Shown here piece after piece: positions 12,346 to 24,109 of a stretch of 64,000 bases of DNA. Position 1 is the stretch's first letter, and each line of letters begins with the position of its first letter. Where the stretch lies: contig JAANYP010007123.1 in assembly GCA_020465985.1 (NCBI GenBank), forward strand, positions 36,702 through 100,701, read 5' to 3'. The notes beneath the pieces are model-generated. The model was not told the DNA's origin. It saw only the letters and a program-made list of their open reading frames with translations, and searched no databases. The translations under genes and the position numbers were made by a program. The DNA comes from Centrapalus pauciflorus (taxonomy: Eukaryota; Streptophyta; Magnoliopsida; Asterales; Asteraceae).

Positions 12346-12357
12346 GCTCTGATACCA
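12346..12357 (-). other. Primer-binding site, Copia-1
   Basis: On the minus strand this reads TGGTATCAGAGC, complementary to the 3' end of plant initiator tRNA-Met, two bases inside the LTR end. Confidence 0.9.
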
Positions 12358-12359
12358 CT

Positions 12360-13015
12360 TGTAAGGTCTATTACTCTCGGATATATCTAGACGCGACACA
12401 CACCAACGAGTGCGGAATCCTCATTAGCGGCTTGGCGGTAAGATCACACGCACGGTACACGGAGACTACCAAGATGTTATACGAACACTAACGAACGTAC
12501 CCACACGATGATTCTCTCCGAAAACACTCTAAGAATACCGGTAAACTCGAGATCGCCTTCTGCTAATTACTCACCGAAATTCTGCAAAAGTCTTTTAATG
12601 ATTCGAGTTAATCCCTAATTATAGAGACCAATTCGAGTTTGTCATGGGACAAACTCGAAACAGGCCCAAGGCCCATTCGAATTTGTCCCCTTGACAAATT
12701 CGAATATGCCTTATTCGAATTTACACCAAATTCGAATCTCCCTTATGTGTAAATTCGAATTTACTCTAAATTCGAATTTCACATGTCAAACTTCTATTTG
12801 AACTTATGTCTTAACTTATGTTTGAATTAATCTTTGGACTTTAGGTTTGAACTTCTTGTAATACACTACATCAAGTTCAAACATACAATCAATAAATATC
12901 AAACACACAAAAACACACATATCAAACACTAGTTAATATTCAATACCTTGTAACATGACTTAGACAAAACGCTAACACAACTTAGACTGCTATCGTCACA
13001 CAAGGTGTACCAACA
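12360..13015 (-). repeat. Copia-1 5' LTR (656 bp)
   Basis: On the minus strand it begins TGTTGGTACACC and ends ACCTTACA, the same termini as the Copia-2 LTRs, and joins the PBS after two bases. Its middle is full of TTCGAA-type words (12600-12780). The partner 3' LTR is not in the window. The presumed 5-bp TSD on the right is CAAAT (13016-13020), with no partner visible. Confidence 0.88.
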
Positions 13016-13829
13016 CAAATTTCATGCAACAATCACATATAGATAATTAATTGCGCAACTAAATTACTCAAACATGTTTTAACCAATAAATCTTGGCATA
13101 GCGTATGCAATATTCATTACTTATCTTAATCCCTAAGCTAATGGACTCGGCACAAATAATAATACTACTATAAACTATCTTGCTTTTACCAATCAAAACA
13201 TACAATCATAAACATAGTCGAATGCTTATCATTTGCATACACATAGAATATCTCAATTAATACGAATACAATAAAACATAAGAAATCAAAGTATAGTAAA
13301 CTTAGTCGTAGATTCTCCGCAAATGGCTAAAGGGATTTGCAGCTCATCGTATGCTCGTCAACAGTGTAGATCTGAGACATCTTGTAACTTGAGAATTACC
13401 GTCTTTGTACTTGTATCGTAAATCCACTCTGGCAGTGCTTCACCAACTCTTTTGACATGTTCGGGACTCCCTCAAATGATCACCATCGACCTCTATTTAT
13501 AGAGGATGTAGATTTAGGGGTTTTGGGTTCAAAAACGCGTTTTTGCGCCGGCCCAGCGTAGGGCAGGCGCAGGCCTGCGCCCCCCTATGCCCGGGTACGA
13601 CCAACCTACGTTGGGGGTATGCTGGATGTTTTCTAGGGTTTTTACACCGCACAAGCGTAGCCCTGGCGCAGCCCTGCGCCCGGGGTGCGCTGAATTTTCT
13701 CGTGGTGCTTTAAAATGACTTCCGGACCTTGAAAAACAAATATGATGTAAAAGTATGATAGTTATGAAGTATATGTGCATATATGAGCCTTTAAAACTAC
13801 TGAAAACACGCAATAATACAGTCTTATCA
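13016..13829 (-). repeat. Minus-strand LTR-like fragment, probably Ty3/gypsy
   Basis: Read on the minus strand it starts TGATAAGACTG at 13829. A TATAAATAG box lies at about 13502-13493, and about 95 bp further on there is a GGTAATTC donor-like site (13400-13396). A GC-rich part (13540-13700) holds repeated words of the form GCGCAGGCCTGCGCC. These features resemble the solo LTR at 41778-44136 and chromovirus LTRs in general. The other end is cut at the Copia-1 LTR border (13015). No coding region. Confidence 0.5.
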
Positions 13830-14382
13830 GATTCTGAAACGACAAACTGAACAAGAGGCGGTCGTTAAGGTGTTCTTTAGTGAGAGAATGGATAGGATAG
13901 AAGGATAGTTTGACAGAACGGAAGGTAAGGTGATGTCTGAGTTAAAGAAGCTAAAGGAAAGAGTAGTCATTTTAGAAGACACCTGCAAGGCTCAACCTCT
14001 CAAAAGAAAGCATGATGATTCTAATGATCGTCACGAGGGGGAGACAAAAAGAAAAGAACTGAGCCATCTTCTGTGATAGGTGAGTTATCTATGGTTGTAG
14101 AGAAACAAAATAAAGGAGATATAATTGAGAAGACTACTGATGGAGTTAAGGAAATGGAAGCCGGAACTGAACAAATTTAGTTGGTTGTGATATCTTCACC
14201 ATTGAATGTCACACCACTAGCAGTTGAATTTCTAACAGAGAAGACAGTGTTTACTGGTAGCATTGAGAAGTTGGTCGCTGAGTTAAGGGTTGAAAAGCTT
14301 GAGACGTCAAGTGAAAAACTGACGGAAAATGTATTGATTGAGGATGCATAGGATGAAGAAGAATTGATTGATTAAAGAAGGG
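13830..14382 (+). pseudogene. Decayed charged, coiled-coil-like coding remnant
   Basis: One frame reads as a lysine/glutamate-rich helical protein (SELKKLKERVVILEDTC, then KRKHDDSNDRHEGETKRKE), interrupted by stops. The charge pattern recalls the middle of the copia third ORF seen at 24110-27181, but I cannot prove homology. Copia-2 inserted at its 3' end: the sequence resumes at 27897 after the AAGGG target duplication. Confidence 0.4.
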
Positions 14383-15051
14383 TGTTGGTACACCTTGTGT
14401 GACGATAGCAGTCTAATCGATCTATCATTGTGGTTTAAGGAATATTCAACATTTTGGTTCAACGAGTGTTTTGATATATATGTTTATATATGTTTGGGTG
14501 TTATTATTTGTGTGTTTGAACTTGATGTAACATATTACAAGAAGTTCAAACATAAAGATCAAAGATTCATTCAAGCATAAGTAAAAACATAAGTTTCAAC
14601 ACTTAGGTTTTTTGAGCAAAAGAGTTAGATTCGAATCAGTTAAGGCTTGGCATTCGAATCTGTGATAGATTCGAATGTAGCCTTAGATTCGAATGAAGGC
14701 TAGATTCGAGAGTGTCTTGGTGGACAGACTCGAATGGGCCTTGGGCCAGATTCGAGTTTCGCCCACATCAGACTCGAATCAGGGTCTATAATTAGGGATA
14801 GACTCGAGTCATTAGCAGACTTTTAGCAGAATTCGTGAGGAATTGAGCTTAAGGCGATCTTGAGTTTATCATCAGCTTTAGGTCCGTTTCGGAGAGAATT
14901 AGTTCGTAGGATCGTTCGTGTGTCGTTCGTTCAGCGTCTAATAGTCTCCGTGTTTCGTAGTTGAGAGTTGTCCGTCTAACCGTTAACGAGGATTCCGCAC
15001 TCGTTCACGGATCCGCGTCTAGATAGATCTCGTATAGTGGTAGACCTTACA
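14383..15051 (+). repeat. Copia-2 5' LTR
   Basis: TGTTGGTACACC to CCTTACA. A TATAATTAGG box lies at about 14788. Ten or more TTCGAATC or ATTCGAAT words cluster at 14630-14810. Confidence 0.95.
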
Positions 15052-15053
15052 AG

Positions 15054-15065
15054 TGGTATCAGAGC
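15054..15065 (+). other. Primer-binding site, Copia-2
   Basis: TGGTATCAGAGC, two bases after the LTR, complementary to initiator tRNA-Met. Confidence 0.95.
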
Positions 15066-15664
15066 CTACGGAGTGTTCTTGGTGTTCTTTGTGTTCATCA
15101 GATACATTCTAGGTTTCTTGACGCTAGTTGGACGATTTTTCTCTCAAAATCGTGTTTTTGAGCTTAGCAAATTAATATTCAGCAAATACTTTGTGGTTTT
15201 TCTCGTTTCTGATCGAAACCTTTATTTTTCGTTAGAAAAATACTGGTTTAATCTGAAAATCGTTAAAAAATCAAAGTATTCACTGTTTTTCGAGTTTGCG
15301 GCGCTCGAATCTAATAGGGGCAATTAGGGTTTCACTTTAGTCTCGAGTCTAATCTAAATCTGCTCCATTTCGAGTCTGTTTCAGTAGGTTTCGATTCTAT
15401 TTCGAGTCTAGCTTAGTTTCGAATAGTGATTTCGAATCTGCTGTTACTTCGAGTGTGCTGTCTTCGAATCTAAGGACCATCGACTCTAAGGACCATCTCG
15501 AATCTGACATAATTTCGAATCTAATTGACTTTTAACACTTAATCGAATTTAATCCCAAAAGATTTGCCCTTAATTAGTTTCGAATCTACCTAGATTCGAA
15601 AAAGTTAGTCTAAATCAGCTTCGAATTAAATTAATTAAGTTCAAACTCAATTTCTTTTGAAAAG
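15066..15664 (+). repeat. Copia-2 leader with TTCGAATC words
   Basis: No gene. The second half (15300-15640) is dense with TTCGAATC, TTCGAGTC and related words, as in Copia-1. Confidence 0.7.
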
Positions 15665-18541
15665 ATGTCAAATCTTCAGAAATTCTTAGAAATGGACCAT
15701 GAGGTCGGAAAGGCAAACGCACCGCCTAAGCTGATGAAGGTCGAGGATTATTACTGGTGGAAAGACCGATTTACTGATTTCGTACGTTTCAACGATATGC
15801 GCATGTGGGTGTGCATCGACGAAGGGTATATTCCACCGGTGTCAGAAGTTGAAGGCCGTCAAAAGGTCTTGTCATACCAAATGATGAAGGAGGATGACAA
15901 GAAATTATTTGAAGCCGAAAACAAAGCGTTCTCGATAATCCGTATGGCTTTACCTCAGGATATTCTACACACATTTAGGACTCAGAGGACGTCAAAAGAA
16001 CTTTGGGAGTCACTAGAGAAGAGGTGTGAGGGAAATCCTAGAGTTCGGAGAAAGCGTACAGAGCTGTTAAAACAACAGTTCGCAATTTTCAAGGCAATTA
16101 AGGATGAACAGCTGGATGATATTATCACCAGGTTCTATCACCTGATAACGGAACTTGAGAGTCATGGAATTGAGTATACTGACACTGACAAGAACAACAA
16201 GCTTCTTGATGCCTTACCAGCCAAATGGGCTATGTGGGTGGCAATGATTAAGCTGAATGAAGATAAGTATTATACTCAAACTCTCGATGACATTGTGGGA
16301 ACGTTGCGGGCATATCACTTCGAGCTACTGAAGACCGAGACTGATTACGAACAAGTCCAGAATCCAGCGATGTATTTTGGAAAGACATCAAAACCTTCAG
16401 CGGCATCCGAATCAAAGTCTGCTACAGCGTTTTTCACCGGAGAAACGTCATCACCATCAGAGTCCGAAGACTCACTGAATCGCGCGTTCTTAGGATTAGG
16501 AAGATCGGAAGAACCGCAGCCTCAAGTACATCAGGCATCACCATCTCAGAGTTATTCGAAGATGCCGATGAGCGCAAAGTCAGCAGAAGAACATTTGAAT
16601 CTGCTTGCTTCCTTTGTGGCAGCATACGGAAATTGCGTTCAAGGGAAGATTAACGATCCTGCTCTATGGGACGAGGATTACGATCAGGTCGACCCTGATG
16701 ACTTAGAGGAAATGGATCTTAAATGGCAACTGGCCATGGTAACCCAGAGGGTTAAGAGATTCATTAAGAGAACTGGGAGGAATCTGCAAATGAATAACAA
16801 GGGGATAGGATTTGATAAGTCCAAGGTAAAATGCTATAACTGTCAGGGATTGGGACACTTCGCCAGGGAGTGTCAGAGACCGAAGGTAGAGACATACCAA
16901 GGACAGAGTCAGCATCAGGGACAGTACCAAAATCAGTCCCAACAACGATATCTTCCGAGTTCATCATCTGGTCAGGCCAATCTAGCGGGTCTTCTATCCA
17001 ATGTCACTTCAGATAGACAGCTAGATGGCACGTATGATTGGAGTTCACATCCTGAGTCGAATGCTAGAGCCTTTATGGCTGAAGTCACAGAAACTGGATG
17101 TGATGAGGACGAGCAGACCACACGGGACAGCAGTCCGATGTGGGTAGAGAAGGCGAATGATCAAACAGTGCTGGAGTTTGCTGCTCAGATGGCCAACGTG
17201 GAATCTGATAACTCAAAGGTTAGTCTGACTTATTCTCTTTTTCATGAATTATGTGTATTGTGTGTTACTTCTAATGATAGGTTAAATCTAGTCTTAGATT
17301 CACATAAATCAATAACTGCTCAAAATGAGAACTTAAAAATAGAAAATGCTAGCCTAAATGATATCAAACAAGATCTTAAAGAAAAGCTTAAGGCTGATGC
17401 TCAAGACGTAATAGTTCTAAAAGACAAACTCAGTGAGCAGTGTGTTAGGATAGAGCTAATGTATGAGCACGTAGAAGCCTTGACCAAAAGTCTTAAGGAC
17501 AAGGATATAGAGCTAGCAGAGACAAAGGTTAAGGTAGCAGAGGCAAATAGCAAGCTGGAGAAGTTTAGGAATTCGAGCCTAAACCTAGGGAAAGTTTTAG
17601 ATGCCCAAAGACAACCTAAGAAGCCCGTAGGTCTAGGATTTCACGAAACTCCTCCACCTTTCAATGCAAACTATGTCCCTCAACTTCAGGAGAAAACTGA
17701 CAAGTCAGTAGACTTAGAGGACCTACCTGAACCAACACCAGAGCCTATAGTTGAAAATACACCTATGGTGGCTGACTCAACCGTCAAGGTTAAGAAAGTA
17801 AAGTTTGTGTCTTCCTCCAGTGAAACACCTGCAGGAAAACAGAAAATTGCTTGGGCTGATCAGGTCGATGAGCCAGACACTGTAGATGTACCAAAGGAAA
17901 TAGACACTAGTGAGACACCTAAGTCTAAGGGCTCACAAAAGAAGCCAATAGACAAAATGTCATGCTTTAGATGTCACGAGAGGGGGCATGTGGCTTCTAC
18001 TTGTCCAAATAGGAAAGTTGATGCGACACCTAAGATAGTGAAGCCAGAACAGCCCAAATCCTCAAACAGTGTGGCAAGCACCAGCAGTTCTCAAAGTATC
18101 GAGAAAGCTGTGCAGGCCGCACCCAAATAAGTTGTGAAAAACACACCGGTTAAGGTTGGACCAAAGGAAGTGATTAGGACAAATTCACCGAATCGTGTCA
18201 TTAATCAATCTAGGTCAGCACCACAACAAGTCTATAGGAGCACAACACCTAGCAGGTCACACACTCCAGTTAGGTCTCATACTCCCGTTAGACATTATGT
18301 ACCGGTAAGAGCTCAGGGATCACAGTCTGAAATGCAGTATAATAGGAATTATTCTAGAGCTCCACAACAAATGCCTACTCCAAGGCAAAGAGTGAACATA
18401 AATCACTCGGCACCACAACAGAATTCAGTTCAACGACCCAAGTCACCTGAAAGGCGAGATGGGTATTTGAAAGAGTTCAAGTATGTGGACGAGAATGGTA
18501 TAATCAAGTCAGTCATGGCTTGGGTTCCCCGTGATAACTAA
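15665..18541 (+). pseudogene. gag: Copia-2 gag, two distant zinc knuckles and coiled coil
   Basis: ATG at 15665. Residues about 60-190 form the UBN2-type Gag domain (LWESLEKRCEGNP, RFYHLITELESHG). The first CCHC knuckle is at residues 390-403 (CYNCQGLGHFAREC). A long coiled coil follows at about residues 540-645. The second CCHC knuckle starts at residue 767 (CFRCHERGHVASTC). A basic, proline- and serine-rich tail ends at PRDN. One nonsense codon (TAA at 18128-18130) interrupts it; Copia-1 reads through at this position. The final TAA at 18539-18541 is shared with Copia-1 and so looks like the natural Gag stop. The downstream pol is in the same frame. Confidence 0.88.
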
Positions 18542-18562
18542 CCTATTTTCTTTCATGTGCAG
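18538..18562 (+). promoter_or_regulatory. Conserved Gag/Pol stop overlapping a 3' splice-site-like signal
   Basis: The stop TAA at 18539-18541 is part of a CTAAC branch-point-like word (18538-18542). A pyrimidine-rich run and GTGCAG follow, ending at 18562, with the protease domain beginning directly after. The branch A to AG distance is 21 nt. The same bases occur in Copia-1 (8836-8812 on the minus strand). This is consistent with splicing or with stop-codon read-through separating Gag from Gag-Pol; sequence alone cannot decide. Confidence 0.5.
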
Positions 18563-21500
18563 GAGATTACCACAGGTCCAAACAACAAGTGGTTCGTCGA
18601 CAGTGGATGCTCCAGGCACATGACGGGGGAAAGAGGTCTACTTACAGACTTCAAGGGTGGGTATAAGGGGTTTGTATCATTCGCCGGTAACAAAGGAGGA
18701 AATATCACTGGAACTGGAAAAGTCACTAATGGGACGATTACATTGGATCAAGTTTATCACGTTGATAAACTGGTTCATAATCTCATTAGTGTATCTCAAA
18801 TCTGTGATAAGAAGAACTCGGTGTTATTTACTGACACTGAGGCGTTAGTGCTAAAGCCTGGATTCAAGATACCTGAAGATTGGATATTGATGCGGGCACC
18901 AAGGAGGAATGAATTGTACATGCTCGATATGAACAAGCCAGATACTTCGATGGGTCCGATCTGCTTACTATCAAAAGCTTCCGAGACGGAGTCCGTACTG
19001 TGGCACAGACGCATGGCTCACCTGCACCTAAGGAAGATGAATTACATAACGAAGAATGGACTGGTGCAAGGTGTGCCATTGAAAAGTTTTCAGTTCGAGG
19101 ACAAGTGTCTACCGTGTATGAAGGGCAAACAGCATAAGAAGACACACAAGTCCAAGAAGCAGAACTCCATAGCCTCAACATTCGATTTGTTGCACATGGA
19201 CCTTTTCGGCCCAATCAACAAAAGGAGTATTGGAGGTAGTTGGTACTGCTTAGTTATCACTGACGATTACTCACGTTTTTCTTGGGTTTTCTTTTTAGGT
19301 ACGAAGGACGAGACGGCTGCAAAGCTCATCGGGTTCTTGGACCAAGTGGAGAACTCATACGGAACTAGGGTTAAACATATTCGTAGTGATAATGGGACTG
19401 AATTCAAAAACACTGTAATTGGTGTATATTGCCTATCAAAGGGCATAGTGCATCAATTCAGTGCACCATATGAACCTCAACAGAATGGGGTGGCCGAACG
19501 TAAGAATAGAACATTGATTGATGCTGCAAGGACTATGCTTTCAGATTCAAAGCTTCCTACCATGTTTTGGGGGGAGGCAGTGAATACCGCGTGCCATATT
19601 TTAAACCGAGTCCTTACAGTCAAATCTTTGAACAAAACATGCTATGAAATTTTGAATAAACGGCCACCTAACTTAACTGGATTCGAACCGTTTGGAGTAC
19701 CATGCACTCTTTTACGAACAAAACATCAACCGAAGTTTGGTGAAAAGGCTGACGAAGGATACTTCCTAGGTTATGTGCCTAACTCACCAAACAAGCGGGT
19801 TTTTAACAAAACGAGTGGTACTGTGGAGATTGTGTATAATATTGAAGTCACAAGTTATACACATGAACCCCAAACTGGTCCGGAATGGATATTTGACTAT
19901 GATAAGTTATTTGAGTCATTTAACATTCCTTTGGATGAAACTGCAGGTACAATCGAAAAAGACATGGCGACGTTGCACCTGAATGACGATGGCCATATCT
20001 TTCCGAGGACCACGTTCGAATCTACATCCGAGTCTACTGCGATTGTAGATAGATCTCCAGAAGTTGCTGATCAAGAGGCACCTAACACTGAGAATCAGAC
20101 TCAAGCATCAAGTTCTACCTATGAGGAAAACGTCCGTGAGGAGGAAAATGTAGAAGCTGAGCCTGTTCCCCCTTTAGGTGAAATAGGATCTAACTTAGGA
20201 GATAATCTAAGGGTTGATGATATAGAGACCTCTAGGATTAACAAGAACCATCCAATAGAAAGCATCATAGGAAATCCTAACGAGGGTGTGAGGACTCGGA
20301 GTAGTGTAAATAACAACACTGTGTTGTTGTCGATGATAAACGACTCCGAGGCATATCACACATGTCTATATTCTTGTTTCATATCGCAAGTAGAGCCTAA
20401 AAATGTGCAAATGGCACTTAAGGATAATTCCTGGGTTGAAGCGATGCAGGAAGAGCTTTCACAATTTAGGAAACTAGAAGTGTGGGAGTTAGTTCCGTTA
20501 CCTTGAGGGGAAATAGCAATAGGAACCAAATGGGTTTTTAAGTGCAAAAGAGACGATCGGGGTATAGTCACGCGCAACAAGGATAGGTTAGTTGTAAAGG
20601 GTTTCAACCAAGAGGAGAGAATCGATTACAACGAGGTTTTTGCACCAGTAGCAAGGCTAGAAGCCATTAGGTTGTTTCTAGCGTTTGCCTCCTTCAAAGG
20701 CTTTAAGGTATATCAGCTAGACGTTAAGAGTGCTTTCCTGTATGGGAAAGTGAAGGAGTTGGTGTACGTAGAACAACCGCCTGGATTTACAGATCCGAAA
20801 TATTCAGATAGAGTATATCGCCTAGATAAGGCTCTATATGGATTGCATCAGACACCTAGGGCGTGATATGAGACTCTATCCAACCATCTGTTAGAAAATG
20901 GCTTTGAGAGGGGTAGGATAGATAGTACTCTCTTTGTTAAGAGAAAGGGAGATCACTTTATATTGGTACAAGTGTACGTCGATGATATCATCTTTGGATC
21001 ATCAGACGAACAGATGTGCAAAGATTTCGAGAAGGTGATGAAGTCTAAGTTCGAGATGAGTGCTATGGGAGAGTTAAATTTCTTTTTAGGGTTGCAAGTT
21101 GACCAAAAGAAGGAAGGGATGTTTATCCATCAAACTAAGTATGTCTATGACATATTAGAACGGTTTGAGATGGAGGGAACTAAGTTGACTGCCCATTTCA
21201 GCATGCCGATTCAAGTGAATCATAATCTCGGGCCGGGTACTGAAAGTGATATCGATGTGGATCCGACTTTATATCGGGCCATGATTGGTTCACTTATGTA
21301 TTTAACTGCTTCAAGACCTGATATTATGTTTGCTGTTTGTATTTGTGCTAGGTTTCAAGCGAATCCGAAGGAGATGCATATGAAAGCTGTGAAGCGGATT
21401 CTACGATACCTCAAGTCGAAACCGAAGCTGGGACTTTGGTATCACGCGGAGGGAGATCTAGAGTTGGAGGCGTTCACTGATTCTGACTACGGAGGATGCA

Positions 21501-21931
21501 GCTTGACGCGCAAATCAACGACTGGAGGTTGTCAGCTCTTAGGAGGGAGATTGGTATCCTGGCAATGCAAGAAACAAACATCGGTAGCCGTGTCAACGTG
21601 CGAGGCCGAGTATGTTGCTGCTGGTAGTTGCTGCTCACAGGTTCTGTGAATACAACAATAGTTGCGGGATTACGGTTTGGCTTACACTCAAACTCCAATT
21701 AGGATAGACAATCAATCTACAATTGCTATAACAAATAATCCAGTTAAACATAATAAAACAAAGCACATAGACATAAGGCATCATTTTATTCGTGATTGTG
21801 CTGAAAAGAACTTAATCAAACTGGTAAAAGTGGCAACCGAAGATAATAATGCAGATTTATTTACCAAAGCGTTTGATAAGTCACGGTTTGAGTATTTAAT
21901 TCAACTGAATGGAATGCGCAACCCAGAGTAA
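18557..21931 (+). pseudogene. pol: Copia-2 pol: protease, integrase, RT, RNase H
   Basis: Protease DSGCSRHMTG has its Asp at 18599-18601. Integrase shows the HHCC zinc region (about 19006-19140) and catalytic residues Asp 19199, Asp 19388 and Glu 19496, with exactly 35 residues between the last two. RT has FLYGKVKE, YVDDIIFG at 20975 and FFLGLQV. RNase H has TDSDYGGC, EAEYVAAGS and HIDIRHHFIRD. The whole region lies in the gag frame with no indel. Four stops break it: TGA 20504, TGA 20864, TGA 21647 and TAG 21659. At least three are single transitions relative to Copia-1 (CGA to TGA, TGG to TGA). There is no ATG at the start; translation would depend on read-through or splicing. Confidence 0.9.
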
Positions 21932-24106
21932 ATTGACCTTAGTAGTAGTAAGTTTATTTTCTTTTAGAGTCATAGTATTTCTTTCTTTACAGTAATCTGC
22001 TAATTTAGGTAAGTTTCTATTTTTAGTAAGTTTCTATTTTTAGTAAGTTAGTAGGTTAGCTTATTTTACTGCTTTTACTTATGAAAAACAAAAGAAAAAA
22101 GAGAGAAAATTACAAAAATACAAAAAAAAAGAGAATATCAGAAAAAAGAGTTAAGTCTTAGATACATAGGTTCAAAGTGACGAAAATTAGCACAGTCGTT
22201 ACAAACTCTAAGTGTTTAGGCTTTCACACATAATGCAACTAAATTCTAAGTGTTATACTTTATTAGTTTGATGTGTTGGTAGGCATAATACATATAGGGA
22301 ATCTCAAGGCTAATAAAATATTCTAGAAAAAGTCAAGCGTGTCACTAACTTAGATGTATGACCAATCGGTCTTAATTTTTATGTACAAGACATACAAACA
22401 TTGAGTCTAAATGAGGTATGCAAACTTTCTGGTGATGTATGGCAACATCAAATACATCTGAAAATGGAAAGAATAGAAATATCATATAAAACTGAGAGTC
22501 GAAAACATGCAACTCTGTTGTACGTAAGTACAGACCTGTTGTCTCTGTTTAGATTCGGGTTAGCAGATATGTCGCTTTGTTGTACGTCAGTACAGACCTG
22601 TCACCGCTGTCTGCTAACTTTAAAAATAAACCTTAAGTCGAACTAAGACACTTTGTTGTATGAAAATACAGACCTGTGTCCGATGTTTGTCTTTTAAAGA
22701 AAGTTTGCAAATACCAACAAGTTAGAATCTTTGTCTGTGTGCCTTGATCATAAAAGTATGTCTATGTCTGAGTCACGTACGATAATTTCCTGATAAATAA
22801 AAATGCCAAGGGATATTCCGAAATGTAGAATGTTTAAAGGGGTAAAATACCAACAATCGGCTAAATAAGTGTGTCGACAAATAATCAAAGGAATCAAAAA
22901 TTCCTAAGTGTGAAAGTTTAAGTACTGAAAGTAAGTATCTGACATCGCTATCTGATTGAACCTTTCTTAGACTATACTCTTCAAAAATATTTTGTTTTGT
23001 TTCGTATTTAGCTTAGCATGTAAATTTTTTTTTTAAGTATAGCTTAAGTCTAGATTAAATTTGTTGTCAAAATTTTATTTCTACTTTATTTTATTTTATT
23101 TATATCTTAGTTTATCTTATTTTATTTTAGTTTAATTTTTACTTAGGTAAAAGGTCAAAAATTACTAAGGGTGCATTCAAAGTTGGATAAAATAAACATT
23201 GCGTGAAATATCTGTTGCTTAGGGTAAAAGAGTTGGCATAGTTTATCTGGTTACACGATACCATAGAAAAAGGTTGGAAAAGTTGAAGTTATTTCAAAAT
23301 TTTCGAAATTTTTCTAAGTGTTGGTGGTTTCGAATCTAAGACAGACTCGAAGAGGTAAGACTTCGAATCTGTCAGTAGATTCGAGTCTATACTTAAAATC
23401 GAGGGTTGGTGGTATATATAGGTCAACAGTGAAGTCATTTAAGACTTACTGTTTTCGAATCTATAGAGTCGAGTCTAAAGGCGATTTCGAATCTAATCTC
23501 GAATCTATCGTAACTCTCCTAAACGACATTTTGTCGAGTCTCTTACTTGGTGTTTCGATTCTACAGATACTTCTAGGTATAATCAACCGGATTGTACAAG
23601 ATTTGAGTAGTTTTATACATCTTTTAAGCCAAAATCAACGAATTTTTGAAGATTTAGGGGTCTAAGTTGTGTTTTTCAAAATTTCAATGGTTGGACCAAT
23701 AAATAGTCAAATTAAAGGAATAAATCAATGATTAGAACCTAGTTGAACTAATGTATGTGATTTGCTGAGTTCAAAATGGTTAAAATCTTGGTTTTTTGTT
23801 GAAAGAATGGCCGACGGGAATTCGAATCTGTTCTTGCGATTTCTCGAATCTATCATTAGATTCGAGAAGACCAACACCTTCGAATCTGTCATTAGACTCG
23901 AACAGAGACCTATTCGAATCTGTTACATTCAAATCTGTTTCCTTCGAATCTGTACTTTATTTACCTTACTTAATTTAAATTTTATTAAACTTGTAGAAAT
24001 TTAATTGTGTTAGATTTTGTACTTAAACAAGTACAAGATAAAACAAATTTGAATTTAACCAAGTTTATTGATTTTTAATGAATCTAACAGCTTTATTTAT
24101 TGTGCA
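21932..24106 (+). other. Copia-2 spacer between pol and the third ORF
   Basis: About 2.2 kb, AT-rich, with no convincing coding region. It holds three copies of a TTGTTGTACGT...TACAGACCTGT word (22514-22677) and a dense cluster of TTCGAATC words at 23325-23955 leading up to the third ORF. Confidence 0.75.
22514..22677 (+). repeat. Three spaced copies of a 26-27-bp word
   Basis: Copies at 22514-22539, 22575-22601 and 22651-22677 share TTGTTGTAYG and TACAGACCTGT. Spacing is irregular (61 and 76 bp start to start), so it is not a simple tandem array. Confidence 0.75.
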
Positions 24107-24107
24107 G
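24084..24107 (+). promoter_or_regulatory. 3' splice-site-like signal before the third ORF
   Basis: CTAAC at 24084-24088, then a T-rich run, then GTGCAG ending at 24107. The branch A to AG distance is 20 nt. The ORF ATG follows two bases later at 24110. It has the same design as the signal at the Gag/Pol border and the one at 63189-63210 in Copia-4. It suggests that the third ORF is translated from a spliced subgenomic RNA. Confidence 0.55.
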
Positions 24108-24109
24108 AC

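Larger units (their letters stand above)
5603..13015 (-). mobile_element. Copia-1: 3'-truncated Ty1/copia element
   Basis: Read on the minus strand the order is LTR (13015-12360), PBS, leader, gag, protease, integrase, RT, RNase H. It is the same family as Copia-2: the LTR ends, PBS spacing and proteins match closely. RNase H stops at the residues RDCAEK, where Copia-2 continues for another 45 codons, a 2.1-kb spacer, a third ORF and the 3' LTR. All of these are missing here, so the left end is a break, not a natural terminus. Decay is heavier than in Copia-2, with stops, small deletions and frameshifts. Confidence 0.9.

Noticed and set aside
14368..14580. 70-codon open frame in the Copia-2 LTR, repeated in the 3' LTR at 27235-27420
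   Set aside because: It lies wholly in the LTR and is repeated only because the LTR is; no protein features.
18497..18562. A 65-nt intron with donor GGTATAATC and the GTGCAG acceptor at the Gag/Pol border
   Set aside because: Removal would shift Pol out of frame, so this donor does not explain Gag-Pol production.
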